From assembly GCA_017989575.1 (NCBI GenBank), contig JAGNPP010000019.1, positions 1 to 16,917 of the forward strand: 16,917 nt of DNA, written 5' to 3'. The notes below the pieces were generated by a model. That model was not told the origin of the DNA. It ran no database searches and saw nothing but the letters and a program-made list of their open reading frames with translations. Shown in pieces: positions 12,147 through 16,917 of this stretch (positions are counted from its first letter, which is position 1; the number at the start of each line of letters is the position of its first letter). Source of the stretch: Chryseobacterium sp. Its GTDB lineage: Bacteria; Bacteroidota; Bacteroidia; Flavobacteriales; Weeksellaceae. The position numbers were made by a program, and so were the translations under genes.

Positions 12147-14657
12147 TTATTTTCTATTAAAAAACATTTTCAGTTTGTTCCGGATTTTGATAATCGTTGG
12201 TTCCTTGTAATTTTTATCCTCATCGAAGTAGCCATAACCGTAGCCATAACCGTAGCCGTAGCCATAGCCGTAACCATAGCCGTAACCATAACCTTGCTTC
12301 ACAACAAAGTCATTGTACACCAAGCCCAAATTCTTTACTTCTTTGTTGAAATACTTTTCGCTGATCATTTTCAACATATGTTTCTCGGTATATTCGTGGC
12401 GCACAACATAGATTGTAGTATCTGCTTTTTTTATCAATTCAAAAGAATCGGAAACCAATCCTACTGGTGGCGAATCTATGATGACATATTCATAAATCTC
12501 CTTCAACTGGTCTATGAATTTCATATTATTATCGCTCATCAAAAGCTCCGAAGGATTTGGAGGAATAGGCCCGGAAGTAATAACATCAAGACCTGGAATG
12601 CTGGTATGGTTGATAATATCTTCCAATTGAACTTGCCCTGTGAGATAATTAGAAATTCCGTTTTTATTATTGATTTTGAAGTCACCAAAAATTTTCGGTT
12701 TTCTAAGATCCATTCCCAACAGTACCGCTTTTTTTCCACTTAAACCCAATACCGAAGCAATATTAATCGAGATATAAGTTTTCCCTTCTCCACTGATGGA
12801 TGATGTTACAAGAATCACTTTGCTTTTCTGCTCTTCATCAAACAAGAATCTCAGATTGGCCCTTATCGCACGGAATGCCTCCGAAATGGATGATTTTGGT
12901 TCTTCCAAAACGGTAAGATTGTTCTCATAATTATTATGGCCTACCACACCAAGAAGCGGAATTTTGGTAGCGCTTAGAAGTTCTTTTAGGTTTCTAATTT
13001 TATTATCAAGCAATTCCCCAATCAATAAAAACAACAATGGAAGCAACAGCAATCCGCCCATAATTTGCATCTTCGTCCCATTGACATCTGGCGCAATAGG
13101 CCCTTGACCTAGATTTTTGGCCTTGTCTATGATTCTAAGATTACTCTGATTGGTCGCAACACGCATTTGAGATTTTGCCTGTTCGGAAAGCAATGTGTTG
13201 TAAGTGCTTTCGATAATATCATAACCGCGCTGAGCATCCAGATAAATCCTTTGCTTCTCCGGCAGTGTCACAAGCTCCTGATCTATTTTAAGAATTCCAC
13301 CATCCAATGCGGCAAGTCTGTCATAATAAGACTGGAAATATTTTTTGAGTCCGCTTTGCGAAGTATATTTTGCTTCATTGATCAAGCGGTTGATTTCCCG
13401 CATTGGTTCAGAATTAGGCGTATAAATCTGCGCCATTTCTCTCCGTTTTGCATAAAGTGCTTTGAGCTCAGAAACGGATGCATTGAAACTTCCATCCTCG
13501 ATTCCGGCAATATTGAGACTAATTATTTTATCAATATTATTGGTATTCACAGAAGAGCGGATGTCATTCAGAGAGTTAATTTTTGTTACCAATTCTGCCT
13601 TTTGTGCTTCCAGATCACTTAGTTTTGAGAGTGTTTTGGAATCGATATTTTCCATATCGAAAAGGCGGTTGTTGATTTTCAGATTATTAAGAACTGTAGC
13701 GCTGGAATCCAGTTTTTTTCTGATTTTGGTCAGATTCAGATTCAGATATTCTACCGTGTTTTGATCGACTGTATTTTGATCTATTAATCTTTTATTGATT
13801 AGTTCCTGGACAGAATTATTAAGAAAATTAACAGTACCATTCAGGTTATAACCTGTTTTGCTAATGACCATAATGGATGGCAATTCCTTATCAAAATCCA
13901 CCGCCAAACTTCCTATGATCCCATTTACAGCTTGATTTACAGGAATAAGTGTGACTGCGACATTATCTAAACCAAGATTGCTTGGAGTAGGATTGGTAAC
14001 CAACTTGAATTTGAGATGAGGCGACTCGTACCACTCATTAATACTCAAAATCTTATTAGCTGGTCTGGCAAAAGCGGAAATGATTTCGAAAGACTCGGTA
14101 TTGTAGTTGTAAAGATTGGTGGACAATCCTTCTTCTGGCAGCACCACTTCGTATTTGTTATTTCCCTTCGGAATGAAATTGATGGGATAATTGACTTGCT
14201 GCAAGTGATTTTTATCGATTTCTAAAAAAAACGGACTGTCTTCCTGATCCAGATAAGTGGTTTTAATCAATCCTTTGGTTGTATAATTGGTATTAAGGTT
14301 CAGTTGTTTTACCAAATATTCATTGTGACTTCTGGAGAGTAATATTTTTTTAAGAAAAATCCCGTCCTGATTTCCACCTTGCCCCCAAATAAAATTGATG
14401 GATTGATTGGGCGTGAAATAGCTGGATGTGTTGTTTGAGATACTTAGAGAAAGACTGGATGAGTAAACCCTCTGCGCATAATACTTGCTGTAAACATAAG
14501 AAATACAGTATCCCAAAAATCCTAAGATTACAAACCAGTACCAATTTCTAAGAACCCTCTGCACAAAGTGAACAGGATCAAACAAATTGAAAGATCCCAT
14601 TTTTTCAGCCACTTGAGCTGTTTCTTGCGTCGTATTTCCGTTTTTATTAGGAATCAT
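12147..14657 (-). CDS. Wzc-like polysaccharide biosynthesis tyrosine autokinase
   Basis: This 836-residue inner-membrane polysaccharide co-polymerase is fused to a cytoplasmic BY-kinase. The N-terminal Wzz-like part has TM1 about 39-57 (WYWFVILGFLGYCISYVY), a long periplasmic domain with coiled-coil helices (about 290-500), and TM2 about 531-550 (MGGLLLLPLLFLLIGELL). The kinase has Walker A SSISGEGKT (near 617-625), Walker A' LLGMDLRKPKI (near 645-655, with Gly where the first Asp of E. coli Wzc lies) and Walker B VIIDSPP (near 724-730). The Tyr cluster at 789-810 is exactly (Gly-Tyr)x11, followed by a basic 26-residue tail. Autophosphorylation of such clusters, reversed by a phosphatase, controls oligomer assembly and chain length of exported polysaccharide. 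It starts 1 nt after the export lipoprotein gene. No cognate phosphatase gene is in the window. Confidence 0.95.
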   Translation of the reverse strand: MIPNKNGNTTQETAQVAEKMGSFNLFDPVHFVQRVLRNWYWFVILGFLGYCISYVYSKYYAQRVYSSSLSLSISNNTSSYFTPNQSINFIWGQGGNQDGIFLKKILLSRSHNEYLVKQLNLNTNYTTKGLIKTTYLDQEDSPFFLEIDKNHLQQVNYPINFIPKGNNKYEVVLPEEGLSTNLYNYNTESFEIISAFARPANKILSINEWYESPHLKFKLVTNPTPSNLGLDNVAVTLIPVNQAVNGIIGSLAVDFDKELPSIMVISKTGYNLNGTVNFLNNSVQELINKRLIDQNTVDQNTVEYLNLNLTKIRKKLDSSATVLNNLKINNRLFDMENIDSKTLSKLSDLEAQKAELVTKINSLNDIRSSVNTNNIDKIISLNIAGIEDGSFNASVSELKALYAKRREMAQIYTPNSEPMREINRLINEAKYTSQSGLKKYFQSYYDRLAALDGGILKIDQELVTLPEKQRIYLDAQRGYDIIESTYNTLLSEQAKSQMRVATNQSNLRIIDKAKNLGQGPIAPDVNGTKMQIMGGLLLLPLLFLLIGELLDNKIRNLKELLSATKIPLLGVVGHNNYENNLTVLEEPKSSISEAFRAIRANLRFLFDEEQKSKVILVTSSISGEGKTYISINIASVLGLSGKKAVLLGMDLRKPKIFGDFKINNKNGISNYLTGQVQLEDIINHTSIPGLDVITSGPIPPNPSELLMSDNNMKFIDQLKEIYEYVIIDSPPVGLVSDSFELIKKADTTIYVVRHEYTEKHMLKMISEKYFNKEVKNLGLVYNDFVVKQGYGYGYGYGYGYGYGYGYGYGYFDEDKNYKEPTIIKIRNKLKMFFNRK
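12228..12293 (-). repeat. Hexanucleotide repeat encoding (Gly-Tyr)x11
   Basis: Sixty-six bases make 11 uninterrupted copies of GGY-TAY on the coding strand. The encoded pattern is perfect, but the third bases vary (GGT/GGC, TAT/TAC), with a partial 12-bp periodicity GGTTATGGCTAC. Variation limited to silent positions points to selection on the protein; the near-identity still leaves the tract open to slippage in units of two residues. Confidence 0.97.
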
Positions 14658-14658
14658 C

Positions 14659-15549
14659 TTATAGTCTCGTAATTATTAAATAGATAGACATCACTGTTGT
14701 AAGCAAGGAAACACCGGTTGTCAAAGTCTGAACAGGTTCTCTTCCAAATCCGTTGATGCTTTTACCATTGGTATTAAGGTAAATGATGTCGCCATTTTGT
14801 AGCCAATAGTAAGGCGAGTTCATCGCATCTTCTCTTGTAAGATCCAGCTTTGCAATTTTGATGCCTTCTGGATATTTTCTATGAATAGTAATACTTTTTC
14901 TATCAATCGTTCTATTGAGTCCGCCGTTCATAGCAAGTGCTTGCATAATATTGAGCTGAGTAACATAAGCTACTTTTTCGCCAGTTAGACTTGTGGTCTC
15001 CATATCCCCGAGAACATAGTATCTGATTCCGTCAAGATTAAGTCTTACTTCAGCCTTACCTTGCAAAAAATTTTCATTGACACGGGTTTGTATTTCCTGT
15101 GTCATATCTTCTACAGTTCTTCCTTCTGCTTTTACATAGCCAATTCCAAAAATATTGACATCACCATTGGAATCCACTTTCAATCCATTGAAGTAAAATG
15201 TTGGATTTCCGCCAGTTCCGCCACCACCACCTGCTTGTCCACCAACGGCTCCGCCCATCTGTCCACCAACTGCTCCGCCTGCCGCACCATTTGCACCACC
15301 CGAAGATGAAGCATTAAGCGATGAGTAAAATTGTGCAGCATCGCCTTTTGGTGTAGTAACAACATTTAGGGTTAAGATGTCTCCTTTGGTGATTCGATAT
15401 TGTGGAACATTGTAGGGAACCAAGCCTTCTTCGTTTATCGTAAGACTCTCACTTGGTTGCAGATAGCGAATATCCTTTTTGGAAATACAAGATGTAAATC
15501 CCATCAATATGAGGAGTAAAAATATGTTAAATGAATAACGGTTTTTCAT
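14659..15549 (-). CDS. Polysaccharide export lipoprotein (Wza-like)
   Basis: This 296-residue outer-membrane polysaccharide export protein starts with a lipoprotein signal (FLLLILMGFTSC, lipidated Cys21). A polysaccharide-export domain begins at YRITKGDILTLNVV (51-64), is interrupted by a Gly/Ala-rich stretch (about 83-114), and resumes at FYFNGLKVDSNGDVNIFGIGYVKAEGRTVEDM. An SLBB-type domain follows (IRYYVLGDMETTSLTGEKVAY, LNIMQALAMNGGL, ITIHRKYPEGIKIAKLDL, LQNGDIIYL). The C-terminus is hydrophobic (TTGVSLLTTVMSIYLIITRL) and may span the membrane. With the kinase, whose gene starts 1 nt after this stop, it should form the trans-envelope channel for exopolysaccharide or capsule. A 29-nt gap separates it from the WecA-like gene upstream. 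Confidence 0.93.
   Translation of the reverse strand: MKNRYSFNIFLLLILMGFTSCISKKDIRYLQPSESLTINEEGLVPYNVPQYRITKGDILTLNVVTTPKGDAAQFYSSLNASSSGGANGAAGGAVGGQMGGAVGGQAGGGGGTGGNPTFYFNGLKVDSNGDVNIFGIGYVKAEGRTVEDMTQEIQTRVNENFLQGKAEVRLNLDGIRYYVLGDMETTSLTGEKVAYVTQLNIMQALAMNGGLNRTIDRKSITIHRKYPEGIKIAKLDLTREDAMNSPYYWLQNGDIIYLNTNGKSINGFGREPVQTLTTGVSLLTTVMSIYLIITRL
15236..15283 (-). repeat. Two 24-bp tandem repeats in the export lipoprotein gene
   Basis: Units 15236-15259 and 15260-15283 share 20 or more of 24 bases and encode GGAVGGQ twice (GGAVGGQM, then GGAVGGQA). They lie within the Gly/Ala-rich insert, indicating that it grew by local duplication. Confidence 0.85.
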
Positions 15550-15563
15550 TAATTGTTTTTTTG

Positions 15564-15594
15564 CAAAAGTATAAATTATTAATCTTTCTTGAAT
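15564..15594 (-). promoter_or_regulatory. Possible internal promoter before the export lipoprotein gene
   Basis: TACTTTTG (15564-15571, minus strand) fits the TAnnTTTG box, but the -33 position 20 nt upstream reads ATTC rather than TTTG. It would give a leader of only about 8 nt. It may add expression of the Wza/Wzc pair apart from the WecA-like gene. Confidence 0.3.
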
Positions 15595-16685
15595 CGCAAT
15601 AAAAATATCGGTAAATAAGCTCCTAAAAAGCCCAATGATAAAATCATCAACAACAACTGATTCACATTCAAATGCCTGAAAGAATACGCTACGGCAATGA
15701 TCAAAAAGTAGTAAGAAATGATGTAAGCCGTGGATCTTTTATGAGTAAGTCCCAAGTTAAGCAATTTGTGGTGAATATGGTTCTTGTCTGGCGACAATAC
15801 GGATTTTTTGTGATAAATTCTGGTAATTATTACGGTCAACGTATCGATAATTGGCAGTATCAAAATCGCTACTGCGATCACGGGAGCAGCCTGAAGATGA
15901 TAGAAAACATCATCTTTCTTTGCGATAAAAATATCAATAAAAGAAATCCCTGTGAAGGCTAAAAGAAACCCAAGAATCATAGATCCTGTGTCTCCCATAA
16001 AGATTTTTGTACTGCGTTTATTTGATAGATTGTAAACCAAAAAGCCCAATGATGCCGCGATCAAAATACCGCAAAGAACTACCAAAGGATCATTATGCTC
16101 TCCCAATCGGAAAAAGCTAATGCCAAACAAAGCACTGGTTGCAATCGTGTAACCGCCTGCTAATCCGTCAATTCCATCAATCAAATTAAAAGCATTAATC
16201 AAAATAATGAAGGTCATCAAACTGAAAGCAATGCTCACATAATAATTGATCTCATAAACGCCGAAAACACCGAACAGACTTCGGATTCTGACATCAGAGC
16301 CAATCACCATCAAAGCGGAAACAAGAATCTGAGCCAACAGTTTTTTATAAGCCCGCAAAACCATAATATCATCCATCACTCCTACAAAAAACAGAATAAT
16401 GAAAGAAGCGAAGAGGAATTTGTAACGGTCAAACAATTCGTAAGCAAATACTGGCGCACAAACGCCTAAGGAAAAAAAGATGGCAATACCACCAAGATTT
16501 GGAATTTTTCTAAGATGCGAACTTCTGGCACTAGGCTCATCCATCAGATTTTTTCTTCTGGAAATTTTGATGATCGTCGGAATCGCAGCGTAGGTAATGA
16601 GAAAGGAAAATACAAAGCCAAATAAGAGCTTAAAATAAAAGAAAGATATTCCGCTGCTTTGCAAAAAAGTTTCGAAATTACTCAT
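15579..16685 (-). CDS. MraY/WecA-family phosphoglycosyltransferase
   Basis: This 368-residue inner-membrane enzyme has about 10 to 11 transmembrane helices. It moves a sugar-1-phosphate from a UDP-sugar to undecaprenyl phosphate, the first step of a lipid-linked glycan. Motifs: NLMDEPSARSSHLRKIPNLGG (46-66), the Asp pair in GVMDDI (102-107), NAFNLIDGIDGLAGG (164-178) with the catalytic Asp region, the Mg-binding segment FMGDTGS (229-235), and HIHH (303-306) in PDKNHIHHKLLNLGL. The HIHH form and the N-terminus point to the WecA/TagO/RgpG branch, with UDP-GlcNAc-type substrates, rather than MraY of peptidoglycan. It is encoded before the Wza/Wzc pair and 25 nt after an unidentified gene, so it probably starts the repeat unit of the polysaccharide they export. 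It uses the carrier made through uppS. Confidence 0.93.
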   Translation of the reverse strand: MSNFETFLQSSGISFFYFKLLFGFVFSFLITYAAIPTIIKISRRKNLMDEPSARSSHLRKIPNLGGIAIFFSLGVCAPVFAYELFDRYKFLFASFIILFFVGVMDDIMVLRAYKKLLAQILVSALMVIGSDVRIRSLFGVFGVYEINYYVSIAFSLMTFIILINAFNLIDGIDGLAGGYTIATSALFGISFFRLGEHNDPLVVLCGILIAASLGFLVYNLSNKRSTKIFMGDTGSMILGFLLAFTGISFIDIFIAKKDDVFYHLQAAPVIAVAILILPIIDTLTVIITRIYHKKSVLSPDKNHIHHKLLNLGLTHKRSTAYIISYYFLIIAVAYSFRHLNVNQLLLMILSLGFLGAYLPIFLLRFKKD

Positions 16686-16710
16686 TTAGTGTTTTTGGCT
16701 TGGGTTGTTA

Positions 16711-16917
16711 TTAATTGGTCAAAATCCTGACGATTTTCCTTAGTCTAAGCAGGCTAAGGATATAATAAATTTTTTTTCTCAGGGGCAAAGATAATAGATA
16801 ATTCTTACCAAACCGCCTATATTGCAAGATTTCTTTAGTTTTCAAACCTTTTGTTTTAATAAAATCATCCAAAACATCCGACATTTTATGGAAATCGCTG
16901 TCTTCTTTCACAAATGC
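16711..16917 (-). CDS. C-terminal fragment of an unidentified protein (possible glycosyltransferase)
   Basis: The frame enters from the right edge of the window and ends at TAA 16711-16713, giving the last 68 residues. The fragment reads DVLDDFIKTKGLKTKEILQYRR and then a basic, hydrophobic tail (NYLLSLPLRKKIYYILSLLRLRKIVRIL) that looks like an amphipathic membrane-associated helix. A GTG at 16911 could be taken as a start but the frame is open beyond it, so the gene most likely extends outside. Position directly before a WecA-like gene and export genes suggests a sugar-handling protein such as a glycosyltransferase, but no diagnostic motif is in view. Confidence 0.6.
   Translation of the reverse strand, partial: AFVKEDSDFHKMSDVLDDFIKTKGLKTKEILQYRRFGKNYLLSLPLRKKIYYILSLLRLRKIVRILTN

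Noticed and set aside
12228..12293. Short-period repeats that could suggest a CRISPR or other non-coding array
   Set aside because: The units are 6 bp without spacers, in frame and encode Gly-Tyr within the kinase gene.
16711..16911. A complete 66-residue gene with GTG start at 16911
   Set aside because: The frame stays open to the window edge and the product reads like the tail of a larger protein, so it is treated as a partial gene.

Overview
The window looks like chromosome from a flavobacterium of the Chryseobacterium/Weeksellaceae type. This is judged from gene content (DUF3127 and DUF6089 proteins, the DUF6089-uppS-bamA-ompH-ompH block, a Bacteroidota-style Wzc/Wza pair), from AT-rich DNA with almost no Shine-Dalgarno sequences, and from promoters of the Bacteroidota form TTTG - about 20 nt - TAnnTTTG. 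No mobile element, CRISPR array or phage gene is visible; the genes are mostly core functions plus the edge of a surface-polysaccharide locus.

Left part (1-3055). The 3' end of a neutral zinc metallopeptidase gene (+) meets a three-gene tRNA operon (-; Leu-UAG, Gly-GCC, Leu-UAA in transcription order), with two terminators back to back between them. Next on the + strand come a small DUF3127 protein with an SSB-like acidic tail (...DDDLPF), a terminator, aat (Leu/Phe-tRNA-protein transferase) and an EamA-family transporter coupled to aat through a TTGA overlap. The following intergenic region holds a structured element resembling the Flavo-1 RNA motif of Flavobacteriia and a terminator.

Middle part (3056-7143). 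All genes are on the - strand: a 12-repeat TPR protein; a probable operon of acyl-CoA thioesterase, dTDP-4-dehydrorhamnose reductase and an exported protein of unknown function; then the end of the envelope operon.

Envelope operon (6643-11968, -). It runs in the order DUF6089 outer-membrane protein, uppS, bamA and two ompH/skp-type periplasmic chaperones, with a good promoter at 12009-12037 and a strong terminator at 6593-6622. It joins undecaprenyl carrier synthesis to outer-membrane protein assembly.

Polysaccharide locus (12130-16917, -). An unidentified C-terminal fragment is followed by a WecA/MraY-family phosphoglycosyltransferase, a Wza-like export lipoprotein and a Wzc-like tyrosine kinase, ending in a terminator. 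UppS makes the lipid carrier, the WecA-like enzyme loads the first sugar, and Wza/Wzc handle polymerisation control and export. The most distinctive sequences are the perfect (Gly-Tyr)x11 tail of the kinase, the Gly/Ala-rich insert of the export protein, the SSB-like tail on the DUF3127 protein and the Flavo-1-like element.
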